Source: Lepisosteus oculatus
Taxonomy: Eukaryota > Chordata > Actinopteri > Semionotiformes > Lepisosteidae
Length of the DNA: 64,000 bases
Assembly (NCBI RefSeq): GCF_040954835.1
Contig: NC_090706.1
Location: forward strand, 41,211,148-41,275,147
Reading direction: 5' to 3'
Below, in pieces: positions 1-10,559 of the stretch (positions are counted from its first letter, which is position 1; every line of letters begins with the position of its first letter). Position numbers and translations under genes: made by a program. Below the pieces are notes generated by a model that searched no databases, was not told where the DNA came from, and saw nothing but the letters and a program-made list of their open reading frames with translations.

Positions 1-3000
1 AATGCTTTGCCTTGGCCTCAGTCACAGCTCATCCTGCACGGTATAATCTGTTCCATAAAAAGGGACAGATCGATCAAATGGTCAAACAAAGCTGAAAAAC
101 ACATTTGGCCTCAGTTTAACTTCATGCATCTCTCCCTCAATATATAAAGCACTGTGTGAAACGTTCAGAAGGTGATGCTGGCCTGTGCAAAATAACTCCT
201 AAAATCTGTGAGGAATCGCTGGCAGCGGGCGGCTCCCACAGCGCGCCCAGCCAGACCAGCCGGCCGCGGGCCCCAGCCTCCACCACTGTCTGCGGTGCAG
301 AGTCACTTCCTGGTTCTCACCACGCGCGGCTGCGGCGGCCGGAGCCCCCGGCCAGCTTCCTGGCTTTCATCTCCTGCCAGGAGTCTGGAGGAGCGTCACT
401 GTGACGCCAGCGTTCACGTAAGAGCGTCTGCGGCAAGCTCACACACTACATCCGCACACAGACACCGGAAGAGAGGACTGTGGGCTTTAACGTACACAGC
501 TTGGCACTGCCCGGCCCGCCCCCGCCGGTCCGCCTCGGTGCAGGGGCGCAGGGCTTCCTGGAGTGAGTCACACCTGACCTCAGCGCACAACACGCGCTTC
601 CCTCTTGGCCTGGACACGGGCACGGGCACAGGCACAGCCACACCGCCTGCGTCCTGCTGCAGGACAGAAACGAGCCCCATGAATTACTGACTTTTAAACC
701 CACTGGGTGAGTATTTTTACATCTGAACTGAAATACAGGAAAAACAACCCATCGTTGGGACCTGGTGACATATTATAACACCCAGAAGGCTAGCGGTTTT
801 AAGGTAGTACTGCTTCTTCACTGCCCTTCGGTCCTGGGTTCGCTTCTGTCCACATGGGTGACAGCAGGTGCACCCATGTTCTCCCACTTCCCAGTGACAC
901 ACTGTCTTGGGTAACTGGTGTCCCCGTATGTATGTGTGCAGCAGCAATGGGCGAGATCCGATCCGGAGGCTATGAAAAAGGTTACAGATGAGACGAGGCT
1001 GTTCAGCCCATCAAGCCTCCAGGCAGCAGCTAACTGACTGGCATCAGCAACAGGCTGGGTAGCTTGTTCCACACTCCAAAAACCCCACCTCTGTGTAACC
1101 AAGTCACTCCTGACCTGACTGGAGGACACCATCCAGCTGTTTCTTGAAAGAAACCAAGAACAGGCTGGGTAGCTAATTCTGCACTCCCACAGGACATACA
1201 CATGCTGTCCAGGGAGTGCTCTACAGGGCCCTTAAGAGGAATAATCAGCTCTCTGATAATGGACATATTTCTTTATGATTTTCATTTTACCATACCGGTT
1301 AATAATATTCTATTTTATTAAGTGAAAGGCATGTCTTGGAGACAAAATGTAATTAATGCAGTGGGACAGCCTACAGAAAGAGGTGCGAGCAAAAAGAAAT
1401 AAAAGATTAATACAGATCAGCCGCTATAATATAGACTCCTACCCTAATTCATCTCCTAAAAATACAACTGTCTATAAGCTGAGTCATACAGCTCTACAGC
1501 ACATGCAAGGCTATAAAAGGCTTCCTTCATCACATGGGAAATCACATGTGCATTGGGACTCAACTAACCTGCCCATCCAGAACACCTGATTCATTTACTG
1601 ATGAACATCACATTCACCCCAGCAGAACAGGCTGAACACTGCCTTCCTTCCCTAAACCAACTGACTGAACATCACTAGTCAGGTGTTCTTTTATATTTTT
1701 TAAATGTGGAGATGTTCCACTGTCACTGAATTAAAATGGAAGTTGTTAACTGAAGTGTGGGAGGGATAACAATGACAATCAATATCTTGTTGTCCCTCGA
1801 AATTTCTCCTTAGTAAAGAAATTCTCTATAACCTGCAAAAACTGCACTGTCCTAAGATTATTTAACAATGTGCCTGTAAAACCTGCTTAAAAAGTAACCT
1901 AAATGGTGATGTTCAAGTTAGGTACTGAGTTAACACCAGCAAGAAGCTATGATTTAATTTACCGAAAAGCCTGCAAAGGTTTTTGGTTAAGTAGCACTAC
2001 TAAAAGTTTACTTGTACAAGAGATAAGGATAAAAAACTATTCAACTGCAAAACTAGAGCCCTTTCACCCAAAAATAACCTTCAAACTGTGTCACCCGTAA
2101 AATTAATGACAGGTTTCAAAGGAGAAAATTAATATTTTTACATCTCCGCTGAAGGCAGAACACCCATCTACGGTATCACTGCTGACCCCTCCATGGGGAG
2201 AGACCAGCAGCCAGTGGGAAAGAACAGACCTTCCTGGCGTTAAACAACTGGGTGAGAGTTCCTCTCCGCAGTGTTTAAAACCATCAGGAGGACTTTCCGG
2301 TCCCGGTGCTTCTGCGCGTACTGGGCTCAATGGACAACAAGCTTCGGGACAGAGCCGTGATGCAGGGGGCTCCCTCCTGAACTCAGTCTGTCCCCCCCGT
2401 GGGCTGTGCACACGCCGCGAGCACTCGTGGGGCTCCCACGGGAAGCGCCGCCGACACAGTCAGGGGTGCACAGTAGGGCGCAGTGCCCCGCCGCGTGACG
2501 TGGGCACATGGACGCCCTCATGACGCCAAAGCACATAAAAGACCTCAGAGAGGCAAGTTCATTCATCGCTGTGTTTAAAAGGCCTGCGGCTACAAAAAAA
2601 GGAAACTAGCATTTCCACGCAGATCGAGCCTCAGGCTCAGGGGCAGACTCGTCACTCCGGCGCAGGATCGCGACTTCAGGCCAGCGTGCAGCACTCCTTC
2701 TCCTGCGCTACAACACGCTATGGGTCACCTAGTAAGAGCCCAGCTGACGCCTCAAACTGAGGAACGCTTACTTAAAAAAAACGCAATAAGTAAAAACGAG
2801 ACTGTTGCTCAGTCCCGGTTCTAGATAAACAGCAGAACTGATTCTAGAGTGCGTCTTTAGCAGACACACACAGCGGCCGACAGAAAGCGCTGATGGCAGC
2901 CGGCCCCCGTTCTCTGTTCCAGACAAAGCCCGACAGATCCGTCATACAGACCCGACCCCTCCGACACCCCTGCCTCTGGCCTGGACTACTGGGCTAGCAA

Positions 3001-3490
3001 GAGCTCTCAGCGGACTCCAGCGGCTGCAGACCGCTCTGCAAGCGAGTCTTCACATTACTACTCGCCTTTTCTTTGAAATAAAACTGCACACTCGCAATGC
3101 GTGTTACAGGGATTGATAACGGAGGCGCATTACATTTCTACTAACACGGAGACATTAAAAGGCAGCTCACAAGTCAGCATGATCAGTTCGCGGTATCGCT
3201 GACAGCCCCGTACTCCTTCAGTATGCTATTTGTAGCCCGGCACTATCAGAATGTGCGAACCGTCCTTCACAGAGCTACAGCTGAATAGTTATCTCCTCGG
3301 GATGGCTTAACTGTTGCCATCGATCGTGCAAGGGACCCAGTTCTTAAAACTCCTCGTTTTCAACCATGCGCCTCTCCCGTTTAATACTGCAAGAACAAGC
3401 ATGCCATTGGGTAACCAGCCATACGAACGCTACAAGATGCACTGAAACAAGAACTGAACCATGCAGAATGGCGCTGCTGTAGCGAATTAC
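1..3490. other. Intron 1 of the DNAJ gene; no exon seen
   Basis: This stretch lies downstream of the first coding exon of the minus-strand DNAJ gene. I looked for a J domain (HPD motif), the C-terminal DUF1977-type region and a membrane helix on the minus strand and saw none, so the following exons are probably beyond the left edge. The segment 200-690 is GC-rich with open frames on both strands, but has no recognisable protein. Retroposon fragments occupy about 1010-1210. Confidence 0.5.
1010..1210 (-). repeat. Degraded retroposon fragment, partly duplicated
   Basis: Two related blocks begin with CAGGCTGGGTAGCT at 1051 and 1161, 110 bp apart, each followed by a similar 'cactcc' stretch. A related block lies at about 4320-4385 (cagcttgttccccac). 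The wording matches an interspersed element common in non-mammalian vertebrate genomes, whose other parts appear near 26.1, 59.7, 60.6 and 62.2 kb. Family assignment is from memory of the consensus, not a database search. Confidence 0.5.
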
Positions 3491-3617
3491 CTCTCGCTCT
3501 AGTGCTGGGGTATACTTTCTGGGCCTCCTGCAACAACTGTAGAGCTTTCTCTCTTTTCCCGGAGCGCAAACACTGCTTTGCCTTCTCTATTAACCTGTCC
3601 GACTCCTCCTTTTCCAT
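3491..3617 (-). CDS. dnajc18: DNAJC18/DNAJB12/DNAJB14-family co-chaperone, first coding exon (partial)
   Basis: The exon starts at ATG (3617-3615) and ends at a GT donor (GTAATT, 3490-3489) in phase 1. It encodes 42 residues beginning MEKEESDRLIEKAKQCLRSG and ending with YPSTRAR. This is the N-terminal helical hairpin typical of DNAJB12 and DNAJB14 (xxxEAEKCIxIAxxAL..GxREKALRFLxKAQxLYP), an Hsp40 family anchored in the ER membrane that recruits Hsp70 for membrane-protein quality control. The J domain, transmembrane helix and C-terminal domain are not in the window. The neighbours ECSCR, SMIM33 and STING1 match human 5q31, where the family member is DNAJC18, so I assign it to that paralog. By sequence alone it could be any of the three. 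Confidence 0.72.
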
Positions 3618-3879
3618 CTTGTGTCTCTCTCACGACCCCCAGATTCGCCACAGACACCTGGATGGTAACGACTAGGGGTGTCTCGGTGTGCTGTAACTGT
3701 AATGTTTACATCCAGAGCTCTGTCAGATTCGCATTACTTATTCTAAACGGTACCATTCTGGTAAACCTCCACCGGTCAGAACGCGCTTGTGTCTCAAAAG
3801 AAACAACAAAAACAAAAAAAAAAACCTCAAAATCCTTGCGCGCAACAAGGAGGAATCTAACACCGACCCCAAGCAATTT

Positions 3880-4000
3880 CACATTTTCCCCAGTTCGACC
3901 GGAAGCGGAAACAGCTGCGGCGAGGACGGCACCTGCACGAGCCAATGGCCAAGCGGCGTGTCTCGAGATGGGCAGACCCGCGACGCCAGTCCGCGACCGT
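3880..4000 (-). promoter_or_regulatory. TATA-less promoter-like segment upstream of the DNAJ gene
   Basis: About 300 bp upstream of the DNAJ start codon is a GC-rich, CpG-containing segment. It carries an ETS-type core (ccggaagcgg, about 3898-3907) and a CCAAT box (gagccaatgg, about 3940-3949), with no TATA box. This is the usual composition of a housekeeping vertebrate promoter. The transcription start is not visible. Confidence 0.4.
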
Positions 4001-4009
4001 GCGTGCGAT

Positions 4010-7000
4010 ATAAATACAGTATTTATAATCAGCGTCTAATTTTTATTCCTGTTACCTATTCCAACATAATTTTTGTAACTATTTTGTTGTTAATCTTAAA
4101 TTATTAGAGTCACAATGTACATAAAAGGCATAACGTCACACAGGTGTCACTCAAATCGGTAGTTTTTTTATGGTAAATGAATCACATTCTTATGCTTATG
4201 AGAACATAAAGCAGGATACAGTGTGGGCCGTGTAACTCGTCTGGTTGCTAGTAGTGCAGAGAACCGAGGATCTAATCCAGCGATTTTTCTGGAAGAAGGC
4301 GGGTTTTCAGTTTCCACCACATGACCGGGCAGCTTGTTCCCCACCCCCACCACCCTTTGTGTACAGAAGTTCCTCCTGCTCAGTCATGTGCTTCCGTGTC
4401 TTTTACACGTCTGTCCTGACACACACGCCGCATTAAATATATCCTGCCTGCTATTTGAGAATTAATATTTCACTCAACCATCCATTTTGTAACGGCTCTA
4501 TCCAGTACAGGGTTGAGGGGAACAGAAGCCAATCCCATCAAGCAGTGAGGGCCAGGCGGATTAATCTTCTGAAATTCAACATACGGTTTGCCCATAAGGT
4601 GCATACTGCTCAAAGAGCTCTAACAGGTTAGCTCCACTGGCTTACCTTTTCTGAACATCTACTTGTCCAGCAAAAAGTCTCTAACTCTTCAAAATGAGTT
4701 TCATTTCATTTAACACAATAAATTTGTTTATATTTAAAGATAAAGAATAACGGGGGCTGGATCTGTAAAGAAAGCTGCTTTGACCTCCAGCAGAAGCCCA
4801 GGAGTCGGATGTTGTCGGACAGCTGGACACTTTACATCTCACTCCGATGTCCCAGTTTCCTCTCTGTGACAGCTCAGGCTTCTAAACTCTCCTCTGTACA
4901 CAGAATGGACTACAGGTTTTTCAATCTGTATGTGTGTATCTATTTGTACAGTGTAGAGACTAACTGGCTAGACTGTCATTTTCCTGTTGTTTCCATGACC
5001 AGAGCAGACGAGAATGAACATGAGTACACACTGAGAATGTTTGTACAAATACATTAGAATCAGGCCGTGTCGCTCACTGCTGAAATGTTCCACCTCTTTA
5101 TCAGACACAGGCTGCGGTATCTCTCACACAGAGACAGGCTTCTCATGCAGCATCTGCACTTCTGCTTCCACCTGCTGTACGCTTCCTTCCTCTTTCTTGC
5201 TCTTTTAGTGACCACTGCCACCCGATTACACAGGTCTGGGAGGATGTGCTCCAGAGTGCACAGAAATGGCTTTATCTGCGCCTCGCAGCTAAATGTAAAT
5301 GATTATCCAGAAACGCATATACAGTACAGGCATCCTTTTCCAGTTGGTGGACTACAGCCACTTTCACCCCAAAGGGTTGCAAAATACCTTATCCATCGGA
5401 GGAGACCCACTTCATCCACCGCCAAAGTTTAACCCCCACCTGAAGACACAGGGTGATCATTCTGCACCAGCGTTCCCACATGGGAGACACACAGTGATCA
5501 TTCTGCACCAGCGGCCCCACCTGGAGACACACAGTGATCATTCTGCACCAGCGGCTCCACCTGGGAGACACACAGTGATCATTCTGCACCAGCGGCCCCA
5601 CCTGGGAGACACACAGTGACCATTCTGCACCAGCGGCTCCACCTGGGAGACACACAGTGATCATTCTGCACCAGCAGCCCCACCTGGGAGACACACGGCG
5701 CCCATTCTCCACCAGCGGCCCCACTGCTTGTGCAGATCAGGGGGAGGAGAGAACTTGCTTCAGCAGTGGAAATGGCGAGTTGTGCTCCCTGTGGGATTTC
5801 CATCTCTGCAGGCAGATTGTGTTGAGGTCGCTGAAGCCAGCCGCGTGCAGCTCCACGCACACAATACCAGCGGTGCCCTGTTCAGCGGCCAGGGTATGAT
5901 GTAATCACTGAAACTGCTCAGTGTCAGCGCATTCACATGTTTGTGCAGCCAGTCTATTGAAAGAAAGCCTTCAAAACAGCACTGTAGCCTAGATTCTTAG
6001 CCAATTGCCAGCCTCAACTAAACAGATAGACTTTAAATATGCTCCCTCAAGCAGTTCTTTTGTCATTGAACCCTATAACACACTACAGCAGGGAAATAGG
6101 AATAGAAAAATGGTACAGTCTGATTTATAACGTGGAGAATACAGAGACCCACGTTCTGTTCTGAAAGTGAAAGTGTACTTTGTTCAGCATACGATTAAAA
6201 TATTCAAGGAAGCAGTTCTGCCACAGTTACATGGGGATTAATTATGGAGACAGACAGGAAATGCTTTGTCAAAGCATTTAAAAGAAAAGCTTTTTGGATA
6301 TTGCAGAAAACATTCAGGTTTTTACAAACATGTGATTATGAGCATCTGCCGTCGGAAACAGGCCTGTGACCACTATAGTCATTTGAAAGTTACAAGGCCA
6401 GAACTGGTTTCAACAGTCAAAAGGAACAGGGCATGGAAAAACAAAAATATAAAAAAGTATATAATTCCAGGGGTAATATAAACTTTCATTTTTCATTTTA
6501 TGCCAGTAGCTGTTATTAATTTATTAAACACTGCAGATAATATTCTCGTATTGACTCGTTACAATCAAAAGGTTGTTCGGCTGACGTTTTTGTTTAAAAA
6601 TGATGTAGGTGATGAGGCCAGAGACCCATAGTAACTACAGCTCTACTCTTCAGCTCCCAGCAGGTGATGCCATTAGCCACTTAGGTTACGACAATAGGCT
6701 CAGGGCCCTTTTACTGTTTCTACTGAGCACTACACCTGCCATCTGTTTATCGCTGAGCCGAGATGAGCTTGCAAAAGTGAACCATAAGTGAGGCACGTGA
6801 GATATAAAATAGCACATTGACATTTCTTTACAAATGTCTTTTTAATTAGCCTTTGATTAGGGGTGGTTGGCAGATCCTAACCAGATTTAGAAAACCTGCA
6901 TCGCTTGTCTTTCAAATTTAAAGCAAATCCAGAAAGTGCCGTTTTGCGTCCTGTCTCTCGTGCTGCATGAAGTTTCCTGGTTGATGCTCTGTGAAAGAAC

Positions 7001-7780
7001 CTCCCGATTTGAGGGCAAGAGAAAGACATCCACTCTGCTCCTCCTGGTCCTGTAGCTCACAGGCTCTCTTTAGGGCTACAGTACACACAGGGTGCTTTTT
7101 CTCTACTGGAGGTTCTTGTTAATACCTTCCTCCCTGTAAACAAACCTGTGTTAAATATTCATTTAAATCTGGAAAGTATTACATTTGCAGTGCTTTTGCC
7201 TGATCCGCTACCGATCAATAAAGCATTTGGTCAACTAATTCTTTCTACGCGTCTTTGAGTAAAACTAGCTCTTTTCATTCCATGACTTTGTCTCTTAGAT
7301 GCTTTTTCTTTACCGGTCTTCTGCCGTTATGCAGTTTGTGTAGTATATCAGTATTATCCCTCATTGCTTTTTTGTTCTGTTCCCTCTCAGTCCTTGTAAT
7401 GTATACTGTCCTGAGAGGCATTAAAAATCCAACTAGTGCTCAGTTCCAACACTCTTTGGTTGTGTCCTTAAATAACCACTTACTGTGGTATATTTGAACT
7501 TACATGAGCAAAGCCAGGAACAACTCCACAGACAGTCTTCTGAGACTTTAGTAAGATCTTAAGGTTTTAAGTGAGGTATTTTAAGGAACAAAGCAGCAGA
7601 ATATTCATGAATTAAAGGAATATTCCTTCCTAATGCTGATGAGAACTGACGTAGGCAACTGCTGTATCATGTTATACAAAGTTGAACAGCAAGTCAAATT
7701 GATACACGTCAGGATTTGAAGACAGAAATATGTCACTCACAAACATGCACAAAAATCCCATGAGACAGAATATACAGCAT
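4010..7780. other. Intergenic region between the DNAJ and REDD genes
   Basis: No exon with coherent splice sites was recognised. The region contains a retroposon relic (about 4300-4385), a short copy of a common fish repeat (about 4480-4550, 'ccatccattttgtaacggc') and a minisatellite (5450-5733). The remainder is AT-rich unique sequence. Confidence 0.5.
5450..5733. repeat. Minisatellite, about seven units of 40-42 bp
   Basis: Units read 'cagtgatcattctgcaccag' followed by a variable 'cggccccacctgggagacaca' part. Differences between units are mainly single substitutions (ggcccc versus ggctcc; gatcat versus gaccat) and one-base length changes in the GGG run. The last unit is the most diverged. 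Open frames across the array on both strands are a product of the repeat, not a gene. Confidence 0.85.
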
Positions 7781-7786
7781 AAAATC

Positions 7787-8984
7787 TTTATTTCATGTTC
7801 TTTTCACAGTTTTGCAAAATAGTGTAACAAAAACAGCCGTCATTAGCTCAGCTAATTCTCCACACACGTCTGTGAGCGTGACCAGCACACTCTCGTCTTC
7901 CTCCTGTGACACCAGGAGGCCCATCGCAGTCTGTCATACCGTCCCCAATCTCTTCTCACACTTCACCCAGACCATCAAGGCACTTTTAATACACTCGCCC
8001 CTCATCAGCAAATACATACACATGGCGCACGACACCACACACACTCAGAGCTGCCAACACAAAGCCAGCAGGGACACTGAAGACCCTGATCTAGGCCAAA
8101 CGGATCTGTGTGTAATACAGACGACTAATACTGATACAATCATTTGGACACAAACTGCCCCCCGTCACCCAGAAGCCTCTCAGATTCCTTCTGGACCTCC
8201 CGAATGCCTGTTCCCTCTTTCCATGTTTGAGGAAGCTGTTAGGAAACGAAGGGAGAAAGTCTGCTCTTCATCGTAGTGAGACAGTGTTCTTAGAGCTATA
8301 CTGGGAGGCAACACCTTACCCACCAATCCGTATCCACCCTGTTGGTTATACAGCCAGGTAGACAGAACACTAGAGAGTGTGAAGACAGGTTTGAATATTA
8401 AAGGATCGCTTCTGTGTAAATGAAGAAAAACTGAATTGGAGACAAATAAATACACATTCAATACCATCAATAATTTAAACAGAACAATGTGAAGGTGTCC
8501 AGTGGTAGTGTTTCTTCCTTCTTATTTAAGAATAACCCTTTCCCACAAGTTGCCAGAGACTTGTCCCTGCGACGTTTCCAAGTGGAGTCGCTTCAGGCGG
8601 CCCGGGTGCAGACTGGATTGCTCTGTCTGGGCGGTGACTCACTGTCTCGGGGTCACCTGACCGGGCGGGCCGAGCCTCACCGCGGCTGCGTGCAATCCGG
8701 GCAGGAGCTGTCGTCACAGCGGAGCGAGTCGCCCAGCGTGCTGCTGTCCCCCGTCCCCCTGCTGTTCCTGAGACAATGCCACCGCAACCCTCCTCTCCAC
8801 AGTCCGGCAGGCCGTGACGGATACTGGACACAGCTCAGCAGAGCCCACTCGCCTGGCAAGAGGAGTTCGCCTGGCGGTAGAGTCCACGAGAGAATTCATT
8901 TCACAAAGCCAGGGGAAGGAGGTGGGATCCAGCTCAAAGTGCTGCGTGCTTTCCTTTGAAGTGCTGAGAGCCAGACGCTGCAGA
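7787..8984 (-). other. Probable 3' untranslated region of the REDD gene
   Basis: Downstream of the REDD stop codon on the minus strand there is about 1.2 kb without another exon, ending in a canonical AATAAA (TTTATT at 7787-7792 on the plus strand). A long 3' UTR of about this size is usual for DDIT4-family mRNAs. Polyadenylation at this exact site is inferred. Confidence 0.45.
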
Positions 8985-10416
8985 TTAAAACTCCTGTATC
9001 AGGGGGCCTGCGGAGGAGTAGAGCTTTCTTTTCACCAAGCGGAAGCCGGGGCTGAGCTTGAGAACTTTGCCGAACAAGTGCCTCAGGCTGGGCCAGTTGT
9101 CCTGGTCGGCTTTGAACACCACGGAGAGCTCGAAGGTGGGGGTCACGCTGCGGTCGGGCACGATGCTGCCCAGCGCCCGCACGGCACTGCCCGTCTCCAG
9201 GTGGACCTGGATGACCGCCCCCCGGAGTCCGCACGGCTCGTCCGAGGCCGTCCGCAGCGCGTCCCGCGCGATCCTGCCGGCCAGCTGGCGCGGGATGAGC
9301 ACCTCCTGGCACTGCAGCTCGGTCTTCTTGGCCCGGGCCAGGCACAGCTCCATCTGCTGGGCCAGCTCCTGCCACAGGCGCTCGTCCAGGGGGTCCTCCG
9401 GGCTCCTCCTGTCCACACCTGCAACAGGGCGGAGGGTTGACAGCAGCCCCAGAGACACACGGAGACACCTGAGCCTGCTGCTTACTGCAGCCCCTACAAG
9501 CTGCTCTGAATGGATATTTCCCCAGTAAGACTTGTGGAACTCTTGGACAAAAAAACATCTCAAAACGCGAGACCATGATCTTCCCGTTGAAAACACTTAA
9601 AGCCCACAGCAGATCGAGTTTCTTAAACTTATGTCACCTCAAGCCCTGATGGGCATAACTCGGGAGTCCAGCTCTGTATCAAACTCTAGGACGGACCAAA
9701 AGATGACTGTCCCAGGGCGGCGCACCCCTGAAGGCGCAGGGCTGCCCTTCCCAGCCCTCGGTCGCGCTGAAACCGGCCCCAGCCGCCGCGCCAGATAAGA
9801 TCAGCAGAGTCTATTTTTATCAGCCAGCCCCGATCATATGAGCTGGCTTTCGAAATCGAAGCAGCCGGTCCTAGGGCACTGGATCAGGTGACGAGGAAAC
9901 CGCCGGAGCCCACGGGGAAGCGAGCAGGGGCGGTTATCAGCAGATAAGAGCATAAACCACCGGCACCTTGAACTTGTAACTAATTCTGCTGTGCGATGAC
10001 GGCGTAAGGACCTGGATCCTTACATATATTTAGCTGAACCCCTTCATGCACTATTTTTTTTTAAACTGCGTCTCTGTTTTCATTAATTTATATTACCTTA
10101 TTTGAGAACCGTGTAAATAAAAAATAAATAAGTGCAGCACATTAAATAGACTCCTCATTTCATCTTGGTTACGTGTTGTACTTGATACACAAGTAACATT
10201 AAAAAACAACAACAACAACAACAACAACAACTTACCAGAGTCCTCGCTCATCTCTCCTTCACTGGAACAGCCGCTGTCAAAGGGCTTGTCGGCGCACTTC
10301 TCCTTTCTCGCCGAGGTGAACTGGTTGACGAACTTCTTCATCGCCTCGACCAAGTTGTCCTCTTCCGACAGGACCCCCATGCCGTGCGTGAAGCCCAGGG
10401 CTTGGGAATAGACCAT
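8985..10416 (-). CDS. ddit4l: REDD-family mTORC1 inhibitor (DDIT4/DDIT4L-like), two coding exons, 204 aa
   Basis: Exon 1 is 10416-10236 (donor GTAAGT) and exon 2 is 9418-8985, with a TGA stop. The phase-1 junction restores a glycine codon, giving 204 residues. REDD proteins are stress-induced cytosolic inhibitors of mTORC1 that act through the TSC complex. The REDD fold is clear from residues 72-204: EPCGLRGAVIQVHLE (121-135), TPTFELSVVFK (153-163) and LSPGFRLVKRKLYSS (182-196) match conserved blocks. VLIPRQLAGRIA and the 'FELSVVFK' wording are closer to DDIT4L than to DDIT4. The N terminus (MVYSQALGFTHGMGVLSEED) does not match the human DDIT4L start that I know. The loop between the LF and LSPGFR blocks is about ten residues shorter than in human DDIT4 and DDIT4L. 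It could be DDIT4L or a third ohnolog tied to the 5q31-like neighbourhood. Confidence 0.88.
9793..9948. promoter_or_regulatory. Intronic cluster of four GATA motifs with a MEF2-like site
   Basis: Inside the single REDD intron are AGATAAGA (9793-9800), TTATCA (9817-9822), TTATCA (9934-9939) and AGATAAG (9942-9948). A MEF2-like CTATTTTTAT (9811-9820) overlaps the second. The last two GATA sites face each other across two bases. Clustering within 156 bp suggests an intronic enhancer, but no function is shown. Confidence 0.35.
10203..10230. repeat. (AAC)n microsatellite next to the REDD splice donor
   Basis: A run of about nine CAA/AAC triplets begins five bases inside the intron, immediately after the GTAAG donor on the minus strand (read there as (TTG)n). 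Confidence 0.85.
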
Positions 10417-10495
10417 CTCAGAGCAGCGCTGCCCGGCCGCACACTCAGCGAGCCGTGCGCCAGAGACCTCGCCGCCGCGCCGCCCGCACCGGCCC

Positions 10496-10542
10496 CTATA
10501 TACTTCCAGCTGTTGCGTCAGCTGCCGGCCCGTGTTGCATCT
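10496..10542 (-). promoter_or_regulatory. REDD core promoter: TATA box and two ATF4/C-EBP-like elements
   Basis: Reading on the minus strand, GTATATAG (10503-10496) lies 80 bp upstream of the start codon, a good position for a TATA box with a short 5' UTR. Just upstream are TGACGCAA (plus TTGCGTCA, 10513-10520), close to the C/EBP-ATF composite element TGATGCAA, and a second imperfect copy (plus TTGCATCT, 10535-10542). DDIT4 is an established ATF4 target, so these fit stress induction. Confidence 0.5.
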
Positions 10543-10559
10543 GACCGTGTGGGCTGGGC

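Noticed and set aside
5389-5724. Minus-strand frame with repeated VQNDHCVSPRW
   Set aside because: Translation of the 41-bp minisatellite.
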